Source: JBOFIQ01 sp051654905 (GTDB lineage: Bacteria > Actinomycetota > Actinomycetes > Propionibacteriales > Propionibacteriaceae). From it: a DNA stretch of 64,000 bases. Position numbers and translations under genes: made by a program. Location of the stretch: NCBI GenBank assembly GCA_051654905.1, contig JBOFYY010000132.1, positions 62,001-126,000 of the forward strand, in the 5' to 3' direction. The notes under the pieces were generated by a model, which was not told where the DNA came from, ran no database searches, and saw only the letters and a list, made by a program, of their open reading frames with translations. Position 1 is the first letter of the stretch. Each line of letters starts with the position of its first letter. Positions 47,020 through 55,915 of this stretch are shown one piece after another.

Positions 47020-47634
47020 GTGACAGAAATCTGGTTAGTTCGACATGGTGAAACAGCTTGGTCGCGATCCGGACAACACACGTCACTTACCGATCTGGAA
47101 CTTACTGTAGAAGGAAAAGAAGCAGCAGACTCGTTAGCCGCTAAACTCGCTGGACAGAGTTTTGATCGAGTACTGTGCTCACCACTCCAGCGTGCCCAAG
47201 AGACTGCTCGACGAGCCGGCTTTGCTAATCCAGAGATCTGCGGAGAATTAGTTGAATGGCATTATGGCGCTGGCGAAGGACTTACCACTGCTCAAATCCA
47301 AACAGTAATACCGCACTGGCGAATCTGGACTCATGGTGCTCCAGCAGCAAATCTATCGGAATTGCCAGTTTCTGGACAACAAAAACCAGCACTCAACCAA
47401 GGCGAAAGTATCGCTGATGTGACAAAACGGCTAGGAGCTTTCGTCGTATCGCTGCGACATAGCGACGCCGAAAAAATCCTTTGTTTTGGACATGGACATG
47501 CATTGCGAGCAATGTCGGCTCTCTGGTGCGAATTAGACGTAGCAGCGGGCGCACATTTTCCTCTAGCTACCGGATCGTTATCGATCCTTGGCTGGGAGAA
47601 AACGACGCCCGCGTTACTGCGATGGAATGCCTAA
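47020..47634 (+). CDS. Histidine phosphatase-family protein
   Basis: A 204-residue protein of the phosphoglycerate mutase-like branch. The RHG motif is LVRHGETAWS (residues 6-15), followed by CSPLQRAQETA (about 55-65) and the second catalytic His in CFGHGHALRAM (about 155-165). It is probably a phosphatase of unknown substrate, and is too diverged for glycolytic GpmA. The GTG start follows AGAGAGGA. Its stop abuts, tail to tail, the stop of the zinc-ribbon gene. A phosphatase gene beside this zinc-ribbon gene also occurs in mycobacteria (Rv2228c/Rv2229c), though there with an RNase H fusion. Confidence 0.85.
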   Translation: MTEIWLVRHGETAWSRSGQHTSLTDLELTVEGKEAADSLAAKLAGQSFDRVLCSPLQRAQETARRAGFANPEICGELVEWHYGAGEGLTTAQIQTVIPHWRIWTHGAPAANLSELPVSGQQKPALNQGESIADVTKRLGAFVVSLRHSDAEKILCFGHGHALRAMSALWCELDVAAGAHFPLATGSLSILGWEKTTPALLRWNA

Positions 47635-48357
47635 TCAGCGACGAACTAGGATTCGTCCACATTCTTCACAACGAATTACGTCATCTATTGCTGCAGCTTC
47701 GTAGCGAGCCATATCGGCAGAGTTAGCTTCTAGACCACAGCCAGTACAACGATGTCCATCTAGTTTTGCAGCACCAGTTCCTAGCCGAACAGCAGTCTTC
47801 TCGTAAGCGCTCAACAGTCCTGGAACAATAGTTGCTGCTACCTGTGCTCGTTCAGCTAGTTTAGCTTTTATCTGGGCTTCTAAATCCTGGATTTTCTGAT
47901 CGCGAGAATCCATGAGTTTCTTTATTGCCCCATGTAGATCTTTACGTTCTTCAGCCGCACGATCGCGTGCAGCAGCAGCTGACTCGAGAGCTTCTTCTGC
48001 TTCTAGCTGAGCGTCTTCAAGCGTAGTAATACGTGTTTTAAGATGCTCGATCTCATCTACGAGAGCTTTAAGAGATTTAGCGTCCACCGAACCTTCATCA
48101 ACAAGTTTCTGATCGCGAGCAAGACGTTCTCGTACCGGAATCAGATCGGCTTCAGCGCGCTTAACAGTGGCAGAAATATCAGAATAAGTAGTGTCAGCGC
48201 GAACAAAATCTTCGCTCACTGCAGACCATTTAGATTTAGAGCCAGCAATAAGCTCTAACTCTGGGAGAGTCTTCATCTGGTGCTTCAGCTGCGCTATGGC
48301 AGTGTCTACCGCCTGCAAATCAAGCAGACGGGCCTGGATGGAGGGATCGACCTTCAT
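47635..48357 (-). CDS. Coiled-coil protein with C-terminal C4 zinc ribbon
   Basis: A 240-residue protein. Residues 1-175 are a long antiparallel coiled coil rich in Ala, Glu, Leu and Lys. The C-terminus has two CxxC pairs (CTGCGLE near 203 and CEECGRI near 231) forming a zinc ribbon. This is the architecture of the CT398/Rv2229c-like family, thought to act in nucleic-acid or protein interactions. Its end touches the end of the phosphatase gene with no gap. Confidence 0.85.
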   Translation of the reverse strand: MKVDPSIQARLLDLQAVDTAIAQLKHQMKTLPELELIAGSKSKWSAVSEDFVRADTTYSDISATVKRAEADLIPVRERLARDQKLVDEGSVDAKSLKALVDEIEHLKTRITTLEDAQLEAEEALESAAAARDRAAEERKDLHGAIKKLMDSRDQKIQDLEAQIKAKLAERAQVAATIVPGLLSAYEKTAVRLGTGAAKLDGHRCTGCGLEANSADMARYEAAAIDDVIRCEECGRILVRR

Positions 48358-48506
48358 TAAGACTCCTTGTTCGTGTTGTTCCTTAAGAGTAAAGGGTCAA
48401 AGGCGTTGCCGTCGAGCCTAAGAAAAACATCATCATTTCTTACCTGTTCCCCATCAAGGTCAGAACGCCGCTAAGGTGGTGGTGAAATCTGTTCTTAGGA
48501 GGAACG

Positions 48507-50042
48507 ATGCCTAGCCCTCGTATTCAAGTCTCTGACACAATTCCAGCCCCGATAGCTGCTGGTATTGCAAGGCTACGCAGCGAATTAGAAATTCCCGCAG
48601 AACATTCTGAACAAGCGTTAGCTCAAGCACATCAGGTGGCATTAGCTGCACCAGTTATTGGCGTCGATATGACTTCGATACCGTTCATAACTATTGATCC
48701 CGCAGGTGCTAGAGATCTCGATCAAGCAATGTTTATTGAACGTAGCGGTGACGGATATATCGTGCGTTATGCCATCGCTAATGTTGCGGCATGGGTAACT
48801 CCAGGCAGCGTATTGGATCAAGAAGTACATCAACGTGGTTGCACCTATTACGCCCCCAGCAACAATGTGCCGCTGCACCCAGTAGAACTAGCTCACCAAG
48901 CCGCATCTCTGCTAGCTGACGAGATAGCTCGCCCCGCATATGTATGGACGCTACAAGTAGCTGCAGACGGTGAAGTAACTACTGCCACCGTCGAGCGAGC
49001 CATGGTTAAAAGCATTGCCCAACGCACCTATCGTGATTGTCAAGATGATCTAGACGCCGGTACCGCATCTGAGATTATTAAACTTCTGGCAGAAGTTGGC
49101 ATACGTCGCGAGAAATTAGAGATGTTGCGCGGTGGTATCTCATTGCCAATACCCGAACAAGAAATTATCGAAAAAGATGGTTCGTGGGCGCTAGAGTATC
49201 GCTCGTCGTTACCCGTCGAAGGCTGGAATGCGCAGATCTCCTTGATGACTGGAATGGCTGCCGCTCAGATGATGATGGCAGCAAAAGTTGGGGTATTGCG
49301 AACTCTCCCAGCAGCCGATGATGCCTCGCTAGGTAGGTTACGAGGAGCTGCAAAAGCCCTGCGTATTTCTTGGCCGCAAGACATGGATTATGCAACATTC
49401 GTACGTTCGTTAGATCCTGAAAAATCCCAACATCTAACGATGCTGAACCAATGCGCACAACTCTTTAGAGGAGCTCGTTATCAGAGCTTTGATGGGGAAC
49501 TGCCAGCTGAAGATTGTCAGCATCATGCCCTAGCCGCTTACTACGCCCATACCACCGCGCCACTACGACGCCTCGTCGATCGGTATGTGCTAGAGATTTG
49601 TGCTGCTTTATGCGCGAAAGAACCCATTCCGCAATGGTGTCTATCAGCTTTAGCGACGCTGCCGCAAGAGATGGAAGTATGCGATAAGCGTGCTAAAAAA
49701 TATGAGCGTGGAGTAGTCAACCTAGTAGAAGCTATGGTGATGTCTTCTCGAGTTGGACAACAATTCCGGGGTACCTGTTTAGATGGGACACGCCACGGTG
49801 AAGAAGGTGTGGTACTTCTCGACGATCCAGCAATTGAAGGGACATGTCGCGGGAAAATAGCTTTTGGGGCTGAAGTAGAAGTTACTTTAGTAGCAGTAGA
49901 TGTGGCACAAGGAACAGTGCTGTTTGAGTCAGTAAATTCGCACTCATCTGGACAGCCAAGTCCGAGACGATGTTCTCATCGTAAACAGTCGCAGCCGTCA
50001 TCCGGAGAGGATCTGCTACCTGGAAAGCCTTTACAGCGCTGA
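48507..50042 (+). CDS. RNB-domain ribonuclease
   Basis: A 511-residue protein of the RNase II/RNase R catalytic class without obvious N-terminal cold-shock domains. The catalytic stretch TIDPAGARDLDQAM (about 62-75) contains the metal-binding aspartates. APLRRLVDRYV (about 350-360) is the conserved Arg-rich motif. It degrades RNA from the 3' end. AGGAGGAACG precedes the ATG. The next gene starts in a TGATG overlap, and the RNase P RNA gene follows that, so three RNA-related or coupled genes stand in a row. Confidence 0.9.
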   Translation: MPSPRIQVSDTIPAPIAAGIARLRSELEIPAEHSEQALAQAHQVALAAPVIGVDMTSIPFITIDPAGARDLDQAMFIERSGDGYIVRYAIANVAAWVTPGSVLDQEVHQRGCTYYAPSNNVPLHPVELAHQAASLLADEIARPAYVWTLQVAADGEVTTATVERAMVKSIAQRTYRDCQDDLDAGTASEIIKLLAEVGIRREKLEMLRGGISLPIPEQEIIEKDGSWALEYRSSLPVEGWNAQISLMTGMAAAQMMMAAKVGVLRTLPAADDASLGRLRGAAKALRISWPQDMDYATFVRSLDPEKSQHLTMLNQCAQLFRGARYQSFDGELPAEDCQHHALAAYYAHTTAPLRRLVDRYVLEICAALCAKEPIPQWCLSALATLPQEMEVCDKRAKKYERGVVNLVEAMVMSSRVGQQFRGTCLDGTRHGEEGVVLLDDPAIEGTCRGKIAFGAEVEVTLVAVDVAQGTVLFESVNSHSSGQPSPRRCSHRKQSQPSSGEDLLPGKPLQR

Positions 50043-50602
50043 TGAGTACGCCAGCCATCGTTATCGTGAATGGGCTACCGGGGTCAGGGAAATCTACGGT
50101 AGCCCAAGGACTAGCTGCACTATGCGATAGGGGAGTCTGGCTAGAAGGCGATCACATACAACACGCCTTCACCGTTTCTGGCTGTGTTAATCCTGGGACA
50201 GAACCAGTAGCAGAATCATGGCGACAACTGGATCTACGTTGGCGAAACCTTGCTGCGCTGACAACTAACTTTTATACCGAAGACTTTGCGGTGATTGTCG
50301 ATTCGCTGCTGATCCCTAGACATGCCAAGATTTTCTTTGATCTGGTGCCGCAAGAACACTGCTATTACGTACATTTAGCTCCGCAGCGATCAGTTGGGTT
50401 AGCTAGAGATGCGGCACGAGGTATCAAAAAAGTTGGCGACCAGTATGACTGGGTAGAGCGGGAATTTGCTGCTTTTTCAGGCCTAGGAATCTGGATTGAC
50501 TCAACTCAGCAAAGTCCGCAGGAGACCATAGCTGAATCATGGCAGGGCATCGTATCTGGTGCGGCAGCCTTTGACGTCGCAAGGATTGCTCAAGAGCGGT
50601 AG
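50042..50602 (+). CDS. P-loop kinase-like ATPase
   Basis: A 186-residue single-domain protein with a Walker A loop NGLPGSGKST near residues 9-18, LEGDHIQ (about 35) like the 'D' of kinase families, and a lid-like region RDAARGIKK (about 122-130). It belongs to the AAA/zeta-toxin/shikimate-kinase-like group of small kinases; the substrate is unknown. Its ATG overlaps the stop of the RNB gene (TGATG), indicating translational coupling. There is no partner antitoxin gene, so a toxin role is not supported. Confidence 0.75.
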   Translation: MSTPAIVIVNGLPGSGKSTVAQGLAALCDRGVWLEGDHIQHAFTVSGCVNPGTEPVAESWRQLDLRWRNLAALTTNFYTEDFAVIVDSLLIPRHAKIFFDLVPQEHCYYVHLAPQRSVGLARDAARGIKKVGDQYDWVEREFAAFSGLGIWIDSTQQSPQETIAESWQGIVSGAAAFDVARIAQER

Positions 50603-50617
50603 ACTATCGTCATAACT

Positions 50618-50973
50618 AGATGAGTCAGCCAGGTGATCGCCGCGCAGCAATGCGGGGAGGAAAGTCCGGGCTCCATAGGGCACGGTGGTGGCTAACGGCC
50701 ACCCGGGGTGACCCGCGGGACAGTGCCACAGAAAATAAACCGCCACGTTTTTACGAGGTAAGGGTGAAACGGTGAGGTAAGAGCTCACCGCGATCTTGGT
50801 GACAAGATTGGCAGGGCAAACCCCACCGGGAGCAAGACCAGACAGTCGGTGTTTGAGAGCTGCTCGCTCGAGCCGACGGGTAGGTCGCTAGAGGCATGCG
50901 GCAACGTATGGCGTAGATGGATGATCACCGACGCTTTTGCGTCACAAAACCCGGCTTATCGGCTGACTCATCT
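50618..50973 (+). ncRNA. rnpB: RNase P RNA (class A)
   Basis: About 356 bases. The ends pair (GATGAGTCAGCC with GGCTGACTCATC). Core sequences are GAGGAAAGTCCGGGCTCC (about 50656-50673), ACAGAAA in the P8/P9 area, GCAAACCCCACCGGGAGCAAG, the P4-closing segment AGATGGATGATC, and ACAAAACCCGGCTTA near the end. It cleaves tRNA leaders with the RnpA protein (not in the window). It begins 16 bases after the P-loop gene; its own promoter is not clearly recognisable. Confidence 0.97.
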
Positions 50974-50980
50974 GGTTACC

Positions 50981-51059
50981 TTCTGCCACAGATTGCCCAA
51001 TATTCGAAAAGTCAGCAGTTTTTGCTTGATTTAAGCATCTTTGGCAATCTGTGGCAGAA
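50981..51059. repeat. Long-armed inverted repeat after rnpB
   Basis: Seventeen bases at 50981-50997 (TTCTGCCACAGATTGCC) are perfectly inverted at 51043-51059, with 45 AT-rich bases between. The loop is too long for an ordinary terminator and encodes nothing visible. It could fold into a small stable RNA at the end of the rnpB transcript, or be the remnant of a miniature transposable element. Confidence 0.8.
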
Positions 51060-51107
51060 AATATGATGCGGGGTTCCCACAAAGGTGGGAACCCCGCATC
51101 ATATTTA
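51058..51107. terminator. Strong bidirectional terminator between rnpB and rbsD
   Basis: ATATGATGCGGGGTTCCCAC (51061-51080) and its exact complement (51085-51104) form a 20-bp stem with a four-base loop, flanked by AAA and TTT that extend it to about 23 pairs. It lies between rnpB and the end of the rbs operon and suits termination in both directions. Confidence 0.9.
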
Positions 51108-51129
51108 GGGATGGGGTACAGCTTTTATC

Positions 51130-51522
51130 TCAGAATGGAACACCAGATTCACATATCACGTTGGCATAAGGAGTTTGTTCTCCAGTCCGGATAGCAAAGA
51201 CGCATCCAGATAAGAGCTCCTTAAACTCGGCATGACTTACAGTCTGCTTAGAACCTAATAGTTCTGCACGATCAGTGAACCATTGTCCAGCCGGGGAAGT
51301 AGCTGCTTCTGTAGCTACGACATGTCTCTGAACCACAATTTCGCGAAGAAGAGTGTCAAGCACAGTGCGGAAATCAAGCTGACCTGCTGCCAGAGCAAGA
51401 TCAATCACTGGCATAGTTCGTGGCAGTGGAAGACCACAGTCAGCTACCACGAAACGGTCAGTGTGTCCCAACAACGCTAGTTGCCGGTTCAGCTCAGCAT
51501 GTGCAATGCCACTCTTTTTCAT
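51130..51522 (-). CDS. rbsD: D-ribose pyranase
   Basis: About 130 residues, the standard RbsD length. Family marks are the start MKKSGIAHAELNRQLALLGH (with the conserved His), DCGLPLP near residue 29 and YANVICESGV at the C-terminus. It interconverts beta-pyran and beta-furan ribose before phosphorylation by RbsK. The ATG at 51522 has GGAG upstream and overlaps the rbsK stop (ATGA); an in-frame TTG at 51534 is less likely. Last gene of the ribose operon. Confidence 0.93.
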   Translation of the reverse strand: MKKSGIAHAELNRQLALLGHTDRFVVADCGLPLPRTMPVIDLALAAGQLDFRTVLDTLLREIVVQRHVVATEAATSPAGQWFTDRAELLGSKQTVSHAEFKELLSGCVFAIRTGEQTPYANVICESGVPF

Positions 51523-52424
51523 CGGGATCTCCAATCTGGGTATGAGTCTTGGGCTCCTTCATGCTTAACGCTTTCGCTGGCAAAAAGGGCAGCAACTTTA
51601 GCTGCTTCGACAAGACTTTTACCTGTTACCATCTGTGCCACAAGAGCTCCTGTGAAAGCATCACCAGCGCCAGTAGTATCAACAGCTTTTACTGCAATTG
51701 CAGGTACGAGTTCGATATCAGGATCAGCCACAAGCGAGCCTTTGCTTCCCAAAGTCATGACGACAGAAGGAACACCTGCAGTTCGCAATGCCATAACGAT
51801 TTCTTGGGGATCTTCACGATCTTCAATTCCCAAGATAGCTAGAGCGCCTCGACCTTCATGTTCATTAATGACTAATGGGTTAGCCAGCAATAAAGTTTCT
51901 GCTGGATAGTCCACCACAGGTGCCAAATTAATGACTACGCGTGCTCCCTGCTGGGTAGCAAGATTCGCTGCAGCAACACAAGTAGCTACTGGAACTTCAC
52001 CTTGCATAACTAGCACATCTCCAGCACCGATATTGCTTAGTGCGGTTAGATCCTGCTCTCCAACATGAGCATTTGCTCCAGGGATAACGATGATGGAGTT
52101 TTCTCCGTCATCGCTAACCGTGATGAGAGCGATACCAGTTGGAGCAGACACAACGCGAACCGACTCTACGTTGCAGCCAGCATGGGTCAGGGTTGCTAGT
52201 GCGGTGATGGCATGAACATCATCGCCGACTGCTCCTACCATCTGAACTGGGGCTCCACATAGAGCTGCTGCAGCAGCTTGATTAGCTCCTTTACCTCCTG
52301 CGCGAGACTCGCCCCCACGCCCGAGGATAGTCTCCCCGGGGGCGGGATGCTGCTGCACACGGGCGAAGATATCGGCATTAAGCGACCCTAAAATCACAAC
52401 TTGCCCAGCGGAAGCAGCTGTCAC
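51519..52424 (-). CDS. rbsK: Ribokinase
   Basis: A 301-residue PfkB-family kinase. The N-terminal motif GGESRAGGKGANQAAAAAL (about 36-54) binds the sugar, and DTTGAGDAFTGALVAQ (about 240-255) holds the catalytic Asp and anion hole. It phosphorylates ribose to ribose 5-phosphate. The GTG start overlaps the rbsB stop (GTGA at 52421-52424), with GGAG upstream inside rbsB. Confidence 0.95.
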   Translation of the reverse strand: MTAASAGQVVILGSLNADIFARVQQHPAPGETILGRGGESRAGGKGANQAAAAALCGAPVQMVGAVGDDVHAITALATLTHAGCNVESVRVVSAPTGIALITVSDDGENSIIVIPGANAHVGEQDLTALSNIGAGDVLVMQGEVPVATCVAAANLATQQGARVVINLAPVVDYPAETLLLANPLVINEHEGRGALAILGIEDREDPQEIVMALRTAGVPSVVMTLGSKGSLVADPDIELVPAIAVKAVDTTGAGDAFTGALVAQMVTGKSLVEAAKVAALFASESVKHEGAQDSYPDWRSR

Positions 52425-53365
52425 TTGAGGAACTCCTTGACGTTTTCTGCGGTGACAGTCTGTACAGCAACTGGAACAGTGGCATCGACAGTCTGCTTGT
52501 CGATAGCCTTCTTCATCATGATGACGGCTTGCTTGCCCAAGATAGTGGGCTGCTGGGCGATGGTGCCCTGCATAGTGCCTGCCGAAATGGCCTTGAGGCC
52601 TTCGTCAGTGCCATCGAATCCAAAGACCTTAACTTGGCTGCCAGCCTTGGAACCTAAAGCCTTGATCGCGCCTAATGCCATTTCGTCGTTAGCAGCAAAA
52701 ATTGCGGTAACTTCGGGATTACTCTGCATTAGGTTAGTGGTGACGTCGAGACCCTTGGTGCGGTCGAAGTCGGCTGGCTGCTGAGCAACAACAGTGATTT
52801 TGGGGTACTTCTTGATGGACTCCATGAAGCCTTTACCACGATCGCGTGCTGCTGAAGTGCCAGAAACACCATCAAGAACGATTACCTTACCGGTCTCGCC
52901 GATTGCTTTAGCAAGAGCGTCAGCTGCTTGACTACCGCCAGCAACGTTGTCGCTAGCGATGAAGCTGGTGACCTCGGCGCCGTTTACTGCACGGTCGAGA
53001 GCAACGACTGGAATCTTGGTGTTGATAAGAGGCTTGACGGCAGTGCCAGCAGCATCAGAGTCAACAGGGTTGACGATAACGCCAGCCTGATTCTTGGTAG
53101 CTGCGTCAGCAATCTGGTTGGCCTGAGTGGCGGGGTCGTTCTGAGCGTCAACAACGTTGAGGGTGATTCCAGCAGCTTTTGCCTGCTCAAGGGCGCCATC
53201 GCGGACGCTAATGAAGAAGGGGTTGTTTAACGTAGAAAGCGCTAACGTTACCTGCTTGCTGCTGCCGTTGTTGCTGTCGCTCTTTCCGCTACATGCGGTA
53301 GCAGATAGTGATAGTGAAGCGACGATGGCTAGGGCTCCGAGTGAGCGAATGGTACGAGATGACAT
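52421..53365 (-). CDS. rbsB: Ribose ABC transporter substrate-binding lipoprotein
   Basis: A 314-residue exported protein. The signal peptide ends in a lipobox (SATAC, Cys about 25), followed by a Ser/Asn-rich linker and a periplasmic-binding-protein type I fold starting VTLALSTLNNPFFISVRDGA. It captures ribose for RbsAC. Codon use is more GC-ending than in most of the window, consistent with high expression. It is separated from rbsC by 77 bases that include its own strong ribosome binding site (GGAG before the ATG). Confidence 0.94.
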   Translation of the reverse strand: MSSRTIRSLGALAIVASLSLSATACSGKSDSNNGSSKQVTLALSTLNNPFFISVRDGALEQAKAAGITLNVVDAQNDPATQANQIADAATKNQAGVIVNPVDSDAAGTAVKPLINTKIPVVALDRAVNGAEVTSFIASDNVAGGSQAADALAKAIGETGKVIVLDGVSGTSAARDRGKGFMESIKKYPKITVVAQQPADFDRTKGLDVTTNLMQSNPEVTAIFAANDEMALGAIKALGSKAGSQVKVFGFDGTDEGLKAISAGTMQGTIAQQPTILGKQAVIMMKKAIDKQTVDATVPVAVQTVTAENVKEFLK

Positions 53366-53442
53366 GGAAACTCCTTTGTTCCAAAAGTGGTGACAAAAAT
53401 GGTTAAAACGATATGTAGTTGTAAGAAAGGGGATAAGAAGGG

Positions 53443-54423
53443 TTACTTCTTACGCATGGCATCAATGCCAACAGCTAGTGCGATAACTAAGCCGATAACA
53501 ACTTGCTGCCAGAATGCTGTGACGTTTAGTAGGTTCAAGCCGTTACGGATAACTGCGAGAACCAAGGCGCCAATTAGCGTGCCGGAGGCTTTGCCTTGAC
53601 CGCCAGATAAGCTAGCGCCACCGATAACGACGGCAGCGATAGCGTCAAGTTCGTAGCCAGCAGCTGCTTGGGGCTGAGCCGAGGCAAGACGTCCTGCTAG
53701 CACTAGACCTGCAACGCCAGCAAAAAGTCCAGAAAGCGCGTAGGCGATAGTTAGAGTTTGCTTGACGGGAATACCGGCGAGTCGGGCAGCTTCTTCATTG
53801 CCGCCAATGGCGTAGAGGGAACGTCCGAAAACAGTAAGGTTAAGAATGAAAGCGGTGATAGCTGCCGCGATCAGCATGATGATGATCGGAACCGGAACTG
53901 GTCCTACGGTGGTGCCTAGCCAGCTAACAGCGTCAGGCATAGCAATAGGTAGACCACCGGAGGTTACTAGCGCTAGACCACGGGCGATGGAGAGCATCGC
54001 TAGGGTTGCGATGAAGGCAGGGAGTTTGGCGCGAGCTACTGCGGTTCCAGATATAAAACCAGCGCTTAGACCGATGATCGGTCCAGCAATCAACGCCAGC
54101 CATCCAGGCATTCCACCAGCGGTAACAGCCCAGCCAGCGCAAATTGCTGAGAGTGCAGCAACAGAGCCGACGGAGAGGTCGATGCCAGAGGTAATGATGA
54201 CGAAGGTCAAACCAAATGCTAGAACTGCAGTAACGGCAGCTTGCACACCAACATTGAGTAGGTTCTGAGTGCTTAAGAAGTCAGATGATGCAATACACAT
54301 CACGAGACTGATCAGAACTAAACCAACCAACGCACCGTTATTAGTGGTGAAAGTACGTAGGCGGGCAACTGTGGGAGCAGTGCGAGTTGTCGCTTTAGTA
54401 GTGGCAGTATTGTCAGCGGACAC
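53443..54423 (-). CDS. rbsC: Ribose ABC transporter permease
   Basis: About 326 residues with roughly eight to ten membrane helices and the permease signature LTFVIITSGIDLSVGSVAAL (about 74-93) of the RbsC/BPD_transp_2 family. The GTG at 54423 (MSADNTATTK...) has AAGGAGG 12 bases upstream, inside rbsA, and overlaps rbsA by 11 bases. Longer in-frame starts would read through rbsA sequence in another frame and are rejected. Confidence 0.92.
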   Translation of the reverse strand: MSADNTATTKATTRTAPTVARLRTFTTNNGALVGLVLISLVMCIASSDFLSTQNLLNVGVQAAVTAVLAFGLTFVIITSGIDLSVGSVAALSAICAGWAVTAGGMPGWLALIAGPIIGLSAGFISGTAVARAKLPAFIATLAMLSIARGLALVTSGGLPIAMPDAVSWLGTTVGPVPVPIIIMLIAAAITAFILNLTVFGRSLYAIGGNEEAARLAGIPVKQTLTIAYALSGLFAGVAGLVLAGRLASAQPQAAAGYELDAIAAVVIGGASLSGGQGKASGTLIGALVLAVIRNGLNLLNVTAFWQQVVIGLVIALAVGIDAMRKK

Positions 54424-55915
54424 GGGTAGACTCAACCTCCTTGACGGCCAAGGACATGACCGCATCTTGCGTAGCGTGGGTAGCGGGCAGTTCACCAGTA
54501 ATCTGCCCTCGGGACATGACCACAACACGGTCGCTCATGCCAATAACTTCAGGTAGATCGCTGCTAGCTAGAAGCACGGCGCCGCCATTGCTGGTGATGT
54601 CGTTGATAAGTTCGTAGATTTCGACTTTGGCTCCTACGTCGACGCCGCGGGTTGGCTCGTCGAGGAGGAGAACGCGAGAACCGGCCATGGTCCAGCGTCC
54701 GAAGACTACTTTTTGCTGATTTCCACCAGATAGTGAGCGCACTTGCTGGTCGATTGAGGCGCGACGGATTCGTAGCCGGTCTGCAACATCGGTGCCACGT
54801 TTGCGTTGTCCAGATCGATCTGCCAGTCCAGCTTTAGAGGTGGAGTGTAGCGTTGCGTAGCCGAGATTTTCGACGATAGGTGCTTCGAGTACTAGCCCAG
54901 ATCCTTTACGATCTTCGGGAACATGTCCGATGCCAGCTCTTACTCCTGCTGCGACATTACGACGTTTGATGGCAGTGCCAGCGACTTTGATAGAGCCAGA
55001 GTCATAGCCATCTGCGCCAGCAATGGCTCGTAGCAATTCGGTACGTCCAGCGCCAACTAGCCCAGCTAGCCCGACGACTTCACCAGCTCGAACTTGCAGG
55101 TTGATATTGTCGAAGAGTCCGTGGCTGTTGAGGTCGGTGATGTCGAGTAATACTTCGCCAACTTCTCCAGCAGAGCGGGGGTAAAGGTTACTGATTTCTC
55201 GTCCAACCATGAGTCGAACGAGTTCGGCTTCGTTGGTGCCGCCGGCAACGGTATCGACGTATTCTCCGTCGCGAAGGACAGTGATCCGGTCACCAATTTC
55301 TTCGATTTCGTCTAGGTGATGGCTGATGAAGACCATAGCTACGCCTTGGTCGCGCAACTCTTTGATAATATCGAAAAGAACGTTAGTTTCAGTACGGGTC
55401 AGCGCAGCAGTCGGTTCGTCGAGAATGAGGATCCGGGCATTTTGGCTGAGCGCTTTAGCAATTTCTACAAGCTGCTGGCGAGCAATTCCTAGGCTACCGA
55501 CAGGAGATTCTACGTCGATATCAAGACCAACCCGATCAACTGCTGCTTGTGCTTGGCGCACCATTTCTTTGCGATCAACTAACCCGAAACGACGGGGGGT
55601 TCTACCCAGCAAGAGATTCTCGGCAACTGACAGAGTTGGTACGAGATTCAATTCTTGGTGAATAGTAGCGATGCCTAGTTTTTCAGCGGCTGTGGTGCTG
55701 TTAATGCGTACTGGTTTTCCATCGATCAAGATTTGACCAGAGTCAGGTTCCTGAACGCCTGCAATCATCTTGATAAGAGTGGATTTACCAGCACCATTTT
55801 CGCCTAGCAACACATGTACCTCGCCAGCACGCACATCAAGATCGACATTGAGTAGGGCAGGGATTCCGTTGAACGACTTTGCGACGCCCTTTAACTGTAG
55901 GACGACGTTACCCAT
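54413..55915 (-). CDS. rbsA: Ribose ABC transporter ATPase
   Basis: A 500-residue double ATPase of the sugar-import class. The first domain has GENGAGKST (about 37-45) and LDEPTAALTRTE. The second has the degenerate loop GLVGAGRTEL (about 285) and SGGNQQKVVFGRW with LDEPTRGVDVG (about 395-430). It energises ribose uptake through RbsC. GGAGGT precedes the ATG, which lies inside the last codons of the repressor gene (8-base overlap). Confidence 0.95.
   Translation of the reverse strand: MGNVVLQLKGVAKSFNGIPALLNVDLDVRAGEVHVLLGENGAGKSTLIKMIAGVQEPDSGQILIDGKPVRINSTTAAEKLGIATIHQELNLVPTLSVAENLLLGRTPRRFGLVDRKEMVRQAQAAVDRVGLDIDVESPVGSLGIARQQLVEIAKALSQNARILILDEPTAALTRTETNVLFDIIKELRDQGVAMVFISHHLDEIEEIGDRITVLRDGEYVDTVAGGTNEAELVRLMVGREISNLYPRSAGEVGEVLLDITDLNSHGLFDNINLQVRAGEVVGLAGLVGAGRTELLRAIAGADGYDSGSIKVAGTAIKRRNVAAGVRAGIGHVPEDRKGSGLVLEAPIVENLGYATLHSTSKAGLADRSGQRKRGTDVADRLRIRRASIDQQVRSLSGGNQQKVVFGRWTMAGSRVLLLDEPTRGVDVGAKVEIYELINDITSNGGAVLLASSDLPEVIGMSDRVVVMSRGQITGELPATHATQDAVMSLAVKEVESTRVR

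Noticed and set aside
50042..50602. Zeta-toxin of a toxin-antitoxin pair
   Set aside because: No antitoxin gene is adjacent, and the gene is coupled to an RNB nuclease instead.
54424..54528. Longer start of rbsC at 54528
   Set aside because: The extension reads out of frame through the end of rbsA and has no permease character. The GTG at 54423 has AAGGAGG upstream.
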